Below the pieces are notes generated by a model, which saw only the letters and a list, made by a program, of their open reading frames with translations, was not told the origin of the DNA and did not search any database. 64,000 nucleotides of DNA. It comes from a virus. Shown in pieces: positions 1 to 7,318 of this stretch. The position numbers and the translations under genes were made by a program. The DNA is taken from IMG/VR virus record IMGVR_UViG_3300032523_001366, positions 1 to 64,000 of that record. One strand, 5' to 3'. How positions within the stretch are numbered: position 1 is the stretch's first letter; every line of letters begins with the position of its first letter.

Positions 1-462
1 GTTGTACTCACCGAGGAACCATGCCGACAAGGCTGCTGTAAACGATATGAGTGCGATGGTAATGATACTTATGTTCTTGTTTCAGAGACTGATTCGTCAG
101 CAAATTGCACTCACCCAATAGCTGGAGCTCCGCCACCACCACCTTGTGCCGATATTGAAAGTCCGACCGTTGGATCTTACGCCACATGGACTGAAGGGGC
201 GTGCATAGGAGGGCTGTCTGTGCCGTCAGATAGGCCGGTAGAAGTAACGGAAAGGCCCTGCTATCAAGAAGAGTGTGAAACCCAAGTCTCTACTTGGATG
301 GCTGAGCCATCTGGAGAACCAAACGAAGAAGGCCTTTACAAAGTTAAATGGATATTGTTAGATGACTGCCCTGGAGCATGCTGCAGTGATCAGCCTACTC
401 AACCTGAGTTTGTTAAGAAATCAGAACTTATTGACGCACCTTGTAAGTGTGGGTGTAACTAA
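1..462 (+). CDS. Cys-rich protein, 5'-truncated by window edge
   Basis: The frame is open from the first base of the window to TAA at 460-462, so this is the C-terminal 153 residues of a longer protein; an internal GTG at 220 is not needed as a start. The fragment is rich in Cys, Pro, Glu and Thr, with clusters such as PCRQGCC, APPPPPC, PGACC and PCKCGC, and the short phrase TE(E/R)PC occurs twice, suggesting degenerate repeats of a disulfide- or metal-stabilised module. A virion or decoration role is inferred from the position next to the glycosyltransferase and Ser-rich genes; no family is recognised. Confidence 0.75.
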   Translation, partial: VVLTEEPCRQGCCKRYECDGNDTYVLVSETDSSANCTHPIAGAPPPPPCADIESPTVGSYATWTEGACIGGLSVPSDRPVEVTERPCYQEECETQVSTWMAEPSGEPNEEGLYKVKWILLDDCPGACCSDQPTQPEFVKKSELIDAPCKCGCN

Positions 463-471
463 GGAGACAAT

Positions 472-792
472 ATGAATAGCAAAATTATAACCCTAGATGA
501 TAAGGTGGTCTTTGGGCTTCTTAGCGATAATAACTTTCTAGAGCAGTTCCCTAATATAAAAGCAGCTCTAGAAGCGGCTAAGAGTAAAGCTGCAAGCATA
601 GTAGTAAAGCAAGGGTGCAAGCCATGCCAGCTTAGGTCCAAGAAAATATCAATAGACCTAATGTCAGTCAAGAAAGCCATAGCTCGGTTCTCGGATGAAG
701 ATAAAATTAAAATAAAGGAGTTTTTAAAAACAGAAAAATTGGTTATAGTTTTCAGTAATGATAAGAATGAAATATCAAAGATTGACTTTTGA
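472..792 (+). CDS. Small GCKPC-motif protein, paralogue A
   Basis: Encodes 106 residues with a clean ribosome binding site (GGAGACAAT before ATG). It is clearly paralogous to the gene at 3260: both are 106 aa and share AKSK, GCKPC, a following (I/V)(S/A)IDLMS(V/I)K segment and a (S)D(E/D)D(K/R) helix. The two cysteines of GCKPC could bind metal or form a disulfide. The two copies flank the glycosyltransferase and Ser-rich genes. Function unknown; a small virion or assembly component is possible but only inferred. Confidence 0.8.
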   Translation: MNSKIITLDDKVVFGLLSDNNFLEQFPNIKAALEAAKSKAASIVVKQGCKPCQLRSKKISIDLMSVKKAIARFSDEDKIKIKEFLKTEKLVIVFSNDKNEISKIDF

Positions 793-801
793 AAGGCCCT
801 T

Positions 802-2736
802 ATGGGTAAGAAAACTATAATAATAAGGCACAGCCGAGCAGCGGGAGACATTCTTGTCTTAACCGCAGCAGTCAGGGACATATATAAAGCCTACTCAGAT
901 AGGTTTGAAATAGGAGTAGAGACTCCATTCATGGAGCTGTGGAACGGTAATCCTTACATTATAAAGCTAAAAGATAAACGCCTAGGAGCAGGGGTCTATT
1001 CCCTTAGCTACGGCGATAGCATTAAAAAAGCAGGAACAGAGCCTTTACACTTTCTGCAGGCGTTTCACGAAGACTTCAGAAAGAAGACCGGGCTAGTCGT
1101 ACCTCTTACTGCCCCTAGACCTGACATATATCTAAGCGAAGAAGAGAAGTCAAAAAAAGTAATAGACGGAAGGTACTGGGTAGTCTTATCAGGAGGTAAG
1201 TCTGACTTCACCACCAAGCACCCTAGGTTCTTCGATGTACAGGATACCGTAGACACTCTTGGGCAGATGGGAATAAAGTCAGTACAGGTAGGAGCCACGG
1301 CAGGAAAGCCGGTCAGTATGCATAGGACCCTAAAGAATGCCATAGACCTTAGAGGCAAGACGTCTCTACGCGAGCTGCTTTCTCTTATATACCACGCAGA
1401 TGGAGTGCTATGCACTATAACCTTTGCTATGCACGCTGCTGCAGCTTTAGAGAAGCCGTGCGTAGTAATGGCGGGAGGAAGAGAAGAGTGGTGGTGGGAG
1501 GGCTATGTCAGAGAGAACCCCGCGTTTAAAGGACTAAACGTAAATGTACCACATAGGTTTCTACACACTATAGGTTTGCTTGACTGCTGTAGAGGGCCTA
1601 GGGCTTGCTGGAAGAATAAAGTTACCAGGGCAGAAGGGGATAAGTCTTACTGCACTTACCCTCACGTAGAGCCTGAAGGCCAGACTGTTCCGCTGTGCCA
1701 CCATATGATAGGTGCTAATAAAATAGTAGAATCAGTGTTATCTTATTATGTAAGTGGAGTTATACCTCCTCTAGAGGAATGGAAGGAAAGCAACATGTTA
1801 CCAGCAGTAGATAAGCCAACCTACATCATATTGCCAGATGGAAGGAGAGCTAAGATAGAAGTGAATATAGAGGATAATCCTGACATAACTTCTAAGAGGC
1901 GCATAGAGATTCCAATAATTATTCCACCATCTAAGGCTATTCCAAATAACAATATGGTAGTTAACTTAGTGGAGACGTCTCCAAAATCTAGTCCTATAGA
2001 CCACCCGTTGATAGGAGGTAAGGTTACTTTATGCCTTCTAATGTACGGGGACTATGCGGCTATGCATAAGAGGTGTCTAAACGCCTTCGCCTCTGTTTCC
2101 AGAGAGAGATTAGAAGTAAGAGTGTACTTAAACGCTGCTTGCCAAGAGACCATAGAACTAGCTGAGAGCATGCATAAGTCCAATAGGATATCAGTGTTGT
2201 ATAGATCAGACACTAATAAGTTTAAGTATCCATGCATGAGGCAAATGTTTCACGACAGCGATAACCCTATAACCACTAATTGGACTATATGGTTTGACGA
2301 CGACACAATGGCGGACGTAGACAACTACTGGCTAGAGAAGATGTGTCAGGCCGCCATAGATGCTGCCGGGTCTGATAGTAAGCTTGGAATGGTCGGCCCT
2401 AGATACTTCTACAGCATGGGCAAGCTCCACATAGATTGGGTAAAGAAGGCCACCTGGTATAAGGGCAGGGACTTCAGAGACAAGATGGGCAACCAGGCCC
2501 CTAATGGGTTTAAGATACATTTTGCTTCTGGATCGTGCTGGCTGCTAAGAACTAGTTGTATAAAAGAGTGTGATATACCGGATGTTAGGTTAAAGCATAA
2601 CGGCGGTGATATATGCATAGGTGAACAAATATGGCAAAATGGATGGAGCCTTAAAAGCTGGAATAGCGATAAAAGGATAGTGCTGTGGTCCAGCGTCCCT
2701 AGAAGGGGGCACCAGGAACCTATATTTGGAATATGA
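802..2736 (+). CDS. Two-domain glycosyltransferase (GT9-like + GT-A)
   Basis: A 644-residue protein with two glycosyltransferase modules. Residues 1-310 resemble ADP-heptose/GT9 family enzymes: N-terminal RHSRAAGDIL near 9-18 and a nucleotide-sugar site region around 200-225 (ITFAMHAAAALEKPCVVMAG). Residues 395-640 form a GT-A type domain with the metal-binding DxD element in WFDDDT (Asp499-501). The second module is paralogous to the stand-alone protein at 48971. Likely transfers sugars to virion proteins or host surface glycans; the acceptor cannot be read from sequence. The dispersed palindrome lies at 1971-1982, in the linker. Confidence 0.8.
   Translation: MGKKTIIIRHSRAAGDILVLTAAVRDIYKAYSDRFEIGVETPFMELWNGNPYIIKLKDKRLGAGVYSLSYGDSIKKAGTEPLHFLQAFHEDFRKKTGLVVPLTAPRPDIYLSEEEKSKKVIDGRYWVVLSGGKSDFTTKHPRFFDVQDTVDTLGQMGIKSVQVGATAGKPVSMHRTLKNAIDLRGKTSLRELLSLIYHADGVLCTITFAMHAAAALEKPCVVMAGGREEWWWEGYVRENPAFKGLNVNVPHRFLHTIGLLDCCRGPRACWKNKVTRAEGDKSYCTYPHVEPEGQTVPLCHHMIGANKIVESVLSYYVSGVIPPLEEWKESNMLPAVDKPTYIILPDGRRAKIEVNIEDNPDITSKRRIEIPIIIPPSKAIPNNNMVVNLVETSPKSSPIDHPLIGGKVTLCLLMYGDYAAMHKRCLNAFASVSRERLEVRVYLNAACQETIELAESMHKSNRISVLYRSDTNKFKYPCMRQMFHDSDNPITTNWTIWFDDDTMADVDNYWLEKMCQAAIDAAGSDSKLGMVGPRYFYSMGKLHIDWVKKATWYKGRDFRDKMGNQAPNGFKIHFASGSCWLLRTSCIKECDIPDVRLKHNGGDICIGEQIWQNGWSLKSWNSDKRIVLWSSVPRRGHQEPIFGI
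1971..1982. repeat. Dispersed palindrome GGAGACGTCTCC (exact copy)
   Basis: Perfect 12-bp palindrome, extended to 14 bp by flanking T and A, inside the linker of the two-domain glycosyltransferase. Its first G is at the third codon position. One of four exact copies in the window. Confidence 0.9.
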
Positions 2737-2747
2737 GGTAAATAAAA

Positions 2748-3251
2748 ATGTCATCTTCATCCATCGGGTCTAACTCGTCTTCTCAGTCGTTGGCTTCTCA
2801 GTCTTCGGCTTCTCAGTCGTCGTCCTCTCAGACACAGTCGGATAAGCACGGAGTTAGGATTAAGAGATTTGTACAGCAGAAGTTTGAAATAAATAATGTA
2901 GACGGCTATAGAATGAAGATCATCGCCTATGATGGCAATAAGATGAGCAATTCTGTATTCAGGTATATTAGAGGCCCGTTCAGCCAGACGGCTGGAGCCT
3001 ACTTTGAAGAGTTTGACGGCGTGTGCTCTCCAGCCGACCTTGAGGAGTTTCCAGAGGACACTCCTACCTTAAATTCAAACCCAGCATGGTTTAGGAAAGA
3101 CTACATAGACTTAGTGTTTAGGTCCCAGACTACAGCGGATGAAGCGTGGACTATGATAGTAAAAGACCTTAATGTGTTAGTGTCCTCACTTAACCTTATG
3201 GAAAATATAGTTGCAGAAAAAATTGTAGATATCGGTGACCCCCTTATCTAG
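2748..3251 (+). CDS. Ser/Gln-rich N-terminus protein
   Basis: A 167-residue protein with a low-complexity N-terminal 28 residues made of Ser, Gln and Ala (short SQS-type repeats), followed by an ordinary folded region. GAGGTAAATAAAA precedes the ATG. Such flexible Ser-rich tails occur on phage structural proteins, and the gene sits between two GCKPC paralogues, so a virion role is plausible. No family recognised. Confidence 0.75.
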   Translation: MSSSSIGSNSSSQSLASQSSASQSSSSQTQSDKHGVRIKRFVQQKFEINNVDGYRMKIIAYDGNKMSNSVFRYIRGPFSQTAGAYFEEFDGVCSPADLEEFPEDTPTLNSNPAWFRKDYIDLVFRSQTTADEAWTMIVKDLNVLVSSLNLMENIVAEKIVDIGDPLI

Positions 3252-3259
3252 GAGACGCC

Positions 3260-3580
3260 ATGGCAGCCAATAAACTAGTTATAATCGACGACGGCATGGT
3301 GGTCAGCATAATAACTAATAGCAAAATAACTCAGGCCATACACCCTATAAGAGTGGCTGCAGATAACGCTAAGAGTAAGGGGCTTACCCATAATAAGGGA
3401 GGGTGCAAGCCATGCCAGTCAAAGGCTAGAAATGTAGCCATAGACCTTATGAGCATAAAGCAGACTATAGCCCAGCTATCTGATGATGATAGAAGGCTGC
3501 TTAAGAGTCTACTAGATGCTGACAAGATTAGGATGGTTTATACGACCCAATCTAACAAGTTAGTGCAGCTAACGTACTAG
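3260..3580 (+). CDS. Small GCKPC-motif protein, paralogue B
   Basis: 106 residues, a paralogue of the product at 472, sharing GCKPC and AIDLMSIK. The ribosome binding site GGAG lies six bases before the ATG. It is the last gene before the gene-poor 3.6-4.1 kb stretch. Function unknown. Confidence 0.8.
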   Translation: MAANKLVIIDDGMVVSIITNSKITQAIHPIRVAADNAKSKGLTHNKGGCKPCQSKARNVAIDLMSIKQTIAQLSDDDRRLLKSLLDADKIRMVYTTQSNKLVQLTY

Positions 3581-3590
3581 ACAAATCAGG

Positions 3591-3620
3591 CTTAATTCGA
3601 GGCGTTTTTGCGTCATAATC
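3591..3620 (+). promoter_or_regulatory. Promoter-like element, copy 1
   Basis: The 30-bp segment reads CTTAATTC, 11 bases, then GCGTCATAATC, the last part containing a -10-like CATAAT. The same arrangement with identical spacing recurs at 54792-54821 (CTAAATTC-N11-GCGTCATAATC), again directly before a 5' stem-loop and a hairpin-rich unit. Here the stem-loop is at 3623-3654 (CTGTATCCC pairing GGGATACAG). Promoter function is inferred. Confidence 0.5.
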
Positions 3621-3809
3621 TACTGTATCCCCTTATCTATCGTTAGGGATACAGGCCCCCTATGGTCTTTAGTGGATGCGACATAACATCGACATTAGGG
3701 CGCCAGCTGATGGTGTGCGTGTACTGTGGGCCTTCGAATGGGGCCTCCGCAGACATAAACTTCAGCCTTACGGTGGGGCTTAAAGTAAAGAAGGCCCTAA
3801 GCCGGAAAG
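3621..3809 (+). other. Gene-poor, structured leader region before the tRNA
   Basis: No convincing gene is visible. It begins with a 9-bp stem (3623-3631 with 3646-3654). A 58-codon frame starting at ATG 3662 runs into the tRNA and lacks a ribosome binding site, so it is not called. The stretch may be the 5' part of a transcript from the promoter-like element that is processed to release the tRNA. Confidence 0.4.
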
Positions 3810-3881
3810 AAGCCAGTAGCTCAACTGGCAGAGCCTAGGGTTCATACCCCTAGTATGTCGGTTCGAATCCGACCTGGCTTC
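3810..3881 (+). tRNA. tRNA with CAU anticodon (Met or Ile2)
   Basis: A full cloverleaf can be folded: 7-bp acceptor AAGCCAG/CTGGCTT, D stem GCTC/GAGC, anticodon stem TAGGG/CCCTA around loop TTCATAC (anticodon CAT at 3843-3845), short variable loop, T stem GTCGG/CCGAC around TTCGAAT, then discriminator C. The 3' CCA is not encoded (CCT follows the discriminator). A CAU anticodon fits elongator Met or, if lysidine-modified, Ile decoding AUA; AUA codons look common in this genome, which makes Ile2 attractive but unproven. Confidence 0.9.
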
Positions 3882-3979
3882 CCTAGAGCGGCTGCGTATG
3901 CCGACTCTTTTAATACTTCTCCTTTTTACAAAGAGAGGAATAAAGGCATAAATGTCTTAACACTAACTAAAGCTCACAT

Positions 3980-4018
3980 GGGCTCCTTTCTTTAACTATA
4001 CGTTAAAGAAAGGAGCCC
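3980..4018. terminator. Perfect 17-bp hairpin downstream of tRNA
   Basis: GGGCTCCTTTCTTTAAC (3980-3996) pairs perfectly with 4002-4018 around a five-base TATAC loop. No T-run follows directly, so it may be a factor-dependent terminator, an RNase III processing site or a protein-binding site rather than a classical intrinsic terminator. Confidence 0.6.
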
Positions 4019-4030
4019 GGACTATGATGA

Positions 4031-4052
4031 TTTTTAGCTATCAGATATTGTT
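4031..4052 (+). repeat. Boundary repeat, copy 1
   Basis: 22 bp beginning TTTTTAGCTAT and ending GATATTGTT; 20 of 22 positions match 56430-56451. Both copies lie just downstream of the terminal hairpin of a structured unit and upstream of the next gene block. Possibly a promoter or a recombination boundary. Confidence 0.55.
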
Positions 4053-4122
4053 TTATAGTAGAGTACTTAGTACTCTTACATAGGAATGGTACGTTTAATA
4101 TTTCTAAAGAAAGGCGCCTAAA

Positions 4123-4395
4123 ATGATCAAGGCAGTTTCAGCGAAGAGTGAGAGGGTTGGCAGTAAGGCCTCTATTTGCGTAGAGGCGGCCACTATAGAA
4201 GAGGCCCAATCACAAGGGTCGAGGGAAATAGCCATCGAGCATTCAAAAACGCTCGGCATGGCCCGGCCTGGGATTTCGGGGAACCCGTGGCTAGAGTGGT
4301 GTGATAAAGAGGGGAAAGCTATTCCCCAAACAGAGTTTCAAGAAGCACCTTATAAGGTGGTCCATATCACATGGCCGACCCAGGAAGGGCTTTAA
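4123..4395 (+). CDS. Unknown 90-aa protein in hairpin-rich DNA
   Basis: A 90-residue hypothetical protein preceded by AAAGAAAGGCGCCTAAA. It overlaps the next gene by one base (TAATG). Its coding DNA carries many perfect hairpins: GCCTCTA/TAGAGGC (4168-4187), CGAGC/GCTCG with outer GCCAT/ATGGC (4232-4262), GGGGAA/TTCCCC (4311-4327) and the palindrome CACCTTATAAGGTG (4346-4359). This is like the 54.8-56.4 kb unit and unlike the other neighbours. No family recognised. Confidence 0.65.
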   Translation: MIKAVSAKSERVGSKASICVEAATIEEAQSQGSREIAIEHSKTLGMARPGISGNPWLEWCDKEGKAIPQTEFQEAPYKVVHITWPTQEGL

Positions 4396-5117
4396 TGAAT
4401 GCTCCCACGCCCCAAGGCGGGGCCCACAGTAAACCAAATAAGGGCATGGAGTCCATGCGTCCTATATGGACGAGCGAAGACTCCTATGCCACAACTCTGG
4501 TGGTGTGCTTTATTGATGTGTATGGAACAGAAGGTCTCGAGTGGGACCCTATGACTATACGCAACGAAATAGAGGACGATTTTAAAGTTAAGGTACCGGC
4601 TAGAACTTTTAATAAGTTAATGGCAGGTATAAACTTAGCCACTACAGATCAGTTTTACACTAACCTGCCGGACTTCATAGACTTATGTAATATATTGTCC
4701 GGGGATATACTGGACCCAAGATGGTTTGATCCAGCTGACCCAGGGGAGTGCGCTTGGGGTATAACAGAGGCGATGTTTATATCACCTCCTGAAAAGGATG
4801 ACGAGAACCCGTTCTCTCAGGATATCGTTGGGTATATATCTCAAGTGGTAAAGTCCCATGGTATACAAAACCCGCCCGATGTTCTTAGATTGGGGTTGAG
4901 AGAAGATGCTGGACAGATAGCGGAAAACGTGGCTCAAACCTTTTCTGATGACCCTGAGATGTACTCTGCCATATGGAAGGTACAACAAGAAAAATCAGAG
5001 GATATAAAGACCTACGTTAAAGAGAACATAAAAAGCATGTTCGCTCAGATAGAACAGCTTAAGCTGAATAATGGAGACGTCTCCAACATAATGAAGAGGC
5101 TGATGAGTCAGGTATAG
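4395..5117 (+). CDS. Unknown 240-aa protein
   Basis: The start is set at ATG 4395, overlapping the upstream TAA, because AGGAAGGGC sits at good spacing; an in-frame ATG at 4371 is the alternative. The protein is acidic in its middle (GDILDPRWFDPADPGE) and helical at its C-terminus. Hairpin density is high only in its first 80 bases (GCCCC/GGGGC 4409-4423, GCATGG/CCATGC 4444-4458). An exact dispersed palindrome lies near its end (5073-5084). Function unknown; a terminator follows. Confidence 0.75.
   Translation: MNAPTPQGGAHSKPNKGMESMRPIWTSEDSYATTLVVCFIDVYGTEGLEWDPMTIRNEIEDDFKVKVPARTFNKLMAGINLATTDQFYTNLPDFIDLCNILSGDILDPRWFDPADPGECAWGITEAMFISPPEKDDENPFSQDIVGYISQVVKSHGIQNPPDVLRLGLREDAGQIAENVAQTFSDDPEMYSAIWKVQQEKSEDIKTYVKENIKSMFAQIEQLKLNNGDVSNIMKRLMSQV
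5073..5084. repeat. Dispersed palindrome GGAGACGTCTCC (exact copy)
   Basis: Exact copy inside the gene at 4395, read as GGA GAC GTC TCC, that is, in phase with codons. Flanked by T and A like the other copies. Confidence 0.9.
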
Positions 5118-5143
5118 GCCTCTATTAAATTTATCTACTATGT

Positions 5144-5174
5144 AAGCCAGCAGACGTTTCTGTTGGCTTTTTTT
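5144..5174 (+). terminator. Intrinsic terminator
   Basis: AAGCCAGCAG pairs with CTGTTGGCTT (one G-T wobble) around a six-base loop, followed by a T-run through 5174. It closes the transcript of the gene at 4395. Confidence 0.85.
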
Positions 5175-5206
5175 ATTGGAAAACAAACATCAAGAGGAGA
5201 AACGCC

Positions 5207-5836
5207 ATGGGCGTAGAGACGTTTAGAAGGACTGCAGCCAAAAAGGCTGGAGAGATGGTAGAAAGAAACACCCGGTTGGAGATCAGGGTGGACTTCGCAA
5301 AAGAGAGGCTAATCCCGCCGGTAGCTCGATTTATGAAAGAGTTGTCTGAGGCGGTTAAGCCCATCCCTTCGACTATCGTTCGAGGGTTAAACCCAGATAT
5401 GTACAGTATACTAGACGGAGCCATCTTAAAATCTGGAGGTGAGCTTAACATCTCAGGAATAATGAATCTGGGAGGAATAAATATAAAGTGCTCCCCTACT
5501 TCCAATAACAGCTACATAAGCCTCTTAGTAGGGTTCAGGCCTAATGAAGAGATCATAAGCATCTTTGCATGCTTAAAGCCGAAGATAGATTACCCACAGG
5601 ATCTATGGGATGCCTGCAGCATTGTAGTGTCGAAGGAGATCCCTAAGTTCAAGCTTAAGGACGGAACGACTGCACCACAGGGTACCTTCAAAGCTATCAG
5701 ATCAGATAAGAGAGAGATTAATGTGCTGGAGGCTAAAGCGCCTTGGCCTATGATATGCGGGGAAGAGTTTTACAACTACCTATCAGCAGCTTGGGCGCTG
5801 ATAGCGGATACTTCTTTTGACCTTATTGGAGAATAA
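5207..5836 (+). CDS. Unknown 209-aa protein
   Basis: A 209-residue protein with AGAGGAGAAACGCC before the ATG, first gene of a block running to the AAA+ ATPase. The N-terminus is basic and helical; the middle has alternating hydrophobic strands. No motif or family is recognised. The order (unknown, unknown, AAA+, VWA) suggests membership of the same operon as the AAA+/VWA pair. Confidence 0.75.
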   Translation: MGVETFRRTAAKKAGEMVERNTRLEIRVDFAKERLIPPVARFMKELSEAVKPIPSTIVRGLNPDMYSILDGAILKSGGELNISGIMNLGGINIKCSPTSNNSYISLLVGFRPNEEIISIFACLKPKIDYPQDLWDACSIVVSKEIPKFKLKDGTTAPQGTFKAIRSDKREINVLEAKAPWPMICGEEFYNYLSAAWALIADTSFDLIGE

Positions 5837-5837
5837 A

Positions 5838-6713
5838 ATGGAGCCAGAATTCAAGAACAAGGCTGAGTTTATTAAGTTTATTGTAAACGGCATCTCCGAA
5901 ATAATCGGAGAGAAAAACGGAGAGGAGGAAGAGCTCTCCCAATGCACAGAAGAGCGCATGAAAAAACTAGACGGGTTTTTGTCTAAGTATAGGGACCACG
6001 TACGGTTCTTTGAAATAGAGGTTCCCTCTATAATCAGCGGCTTGTCTAACAGGTTCTCAAACTTTGCAAAAGGCGAGACCGAGACGGATGGAGTGATCTC
6101 GAAAAGGGTCCTCCTGGATGACATTATAATAATGGATAAGTCCGGAATAATACTTCCGACTGGTCAGGTAACGAAGTCGGAGCTTTTAAACCCGCCGGCC
6201 CTACTTCAGTTCTGCGTAGAGTGCCTTTTGAAGCTGTACCAGAAGTATGTCAGTTCCGCCCGGGATCTGATAGACGGCTGCAACGATGAGGAAACAGCAG
6301 CGGTAGTTGCCAGGACATATCATATGTTAATGTCAATTGGCGGCGCCGAGGATAAGATCAGCTTACGTTCGTTAAACCTCATGATAATGGGAGATGCGGG
6401 AAAGGCTGCTGAACAAACAGCAAAGTACCTAGACGAGATAGGCATAAAGAAATCGGATGCTATCATCCAAATCCTTCCCATTCATGATATGAGGAGAATG
6501 GCGATGATCATTAGGTCAAAGGGTATGTTCTTTGCCGGCTGTTTCAAGTATAACTCTGAATTTAAGATAGATAGGGAGGTAAACGTTAAGGAGTGTTTCG
6601 CCGACCCTGACGAGTTTGCTAAGTTTGTGGAAAATAACTCGGACTCCCAGGTCAATAAGGCAACCAGTAAAGGGGCATCGCCTAAGTTTAGCTCAAAGAT
6701 GTTTTTCAACTAG
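5838..6713 (+). CDS. Unknown 291-aa protein
   Basis: The start is set at ATG 5838 with TTGGAGAATAAA upstream; an in-frame TTG at 5817 would overlap the previous gene without a better binding site. The protein is mainly helical and acidic at the N-terminus (EKNGEEEELSQ), with a basic low-complexity C-terminus. No family recognised. Confidence 0.75.
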   Translation: MEPEFKNKAEFIKFIVNGISEIIGEKNGEEEELSQCTEERMKKLDGFLSKYRDHVRFFEIEVPSIISGLSNRFSNFAKGETETDGVISKRVLLDDIIIMDKSGIILPTGQVTKSELLNPPALLQFCVECLLKLYQKYVSSARDLIDGCNDEETAAVVARTYHMLMSIGGAEDKISLRSLNLMIMGDAGKAAEQTAKYLDEIGIKKSDAIIQILPIHDMRRMAMIIRSKGMFFAGCFKYNSEFKIDREVNVKECFADPDEFAKFVENNSDSQVNKATSKGASPKFSSKMFFN

Positions 6714-6721
6714 GAGGCTTT

Positions 6722-6952
6722 ATGTTCTACAAAGAATACTCTAAAGAGGTATTGGAGGCTAAGTACGGAGAAGACAACGTGCTGACTGAGGAGGAGTTTG
6801 ATAAAAGGTATACAAACAAACTCCAAGTAAATGATCAACTGGTAGTAGCTTTTGACGCCGATGGAGATCAGGTGTCCTGCTTTTTCCAGGAAAACCCAAG
6901 ACTATACTACGATATCATCTCAAAAGGGCAAAAAGCTCAGAACTGGGGGTGA
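6722..6952 (+). CDS. Small acidic protein, 76 aa
   Basis: 76 residues directly after AGGAGGCTTT, a strong binding site. It contains the acidic strand-turn FDADGDQ. Eight bases separate it from the previous stop, so it is cotranscribed. Function unknown. Confidence 0.75.
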   Translation: MFYKEYSKEVLEAKYGEDNVLTEEEFDKRYTNKLQVNDQLVVAFDADGDQVSCFFQENPRLYYDIISKGQKAQNWG

Positions 6953-6973
6953 TGCATCAGGGCCGTAGAAATA

Positions 6974-7318
6974 GTGGAACTAGACATGCTATCTAAAGCT
7001 GAGGGGTTTACTACAAACCTAAGCCGTAGGTTTGTAGGGCAGGTAAAGCTCCTAAAGGGAAAAGTTATGTGGGAAGCAGCCAAGGTGCTTCCTATGTATG
7101 TTCTAAATAATGTAGAGGTAAAAAGATATTTCCGAGTGTTCTTTAAACTAACACTCGGAAGAGAGCACAGATGGCTAGACGAGTACACGATAGACAGTAT
7201 GAATAACAGTCAGTTAGCGGCAATTGTTGGGCTGCAGTCTTTCTCCCTTGATGTAGGGGAAGAGACTTATGTAAAATTCTTTGGTGATTTTGATGAACAG
7301 GAGTTGGAGAATGATTAA
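6974..7318 (+). CDS. Unknown 114-aa protein
   Basis: A 114-residue protein using GTG at 6974; an in-frame ATG at 6986 is an alternative, and neither has a strong ribosome binding site. The sequence is basic in the middle (GQVKLLKGKV, VKRYFRVFFKL) and acidic at the C-terminus. Its end overlaps the start of the AAA+ ATPase gene by eight bases, implying translational coupling. Function unknown. Confidence 0.65.
   Translation: MELDMLSKAEGFTTNLSRRFVGQVKLLKGKVMWEAAKVLPMYVLNNVEVKRYFRVFFKLTLGREHRWLDEYTIDSMNNSQLAAIVGLQSFSLDVGEETYVKFFGDFDEQELEND

Noticed and set aside
3662-3838. 58-codon frame overlapping the tRNA
   Set aside because: No ribosome binding site and its stop lies inside the tRNA; more likely untranslated leader.
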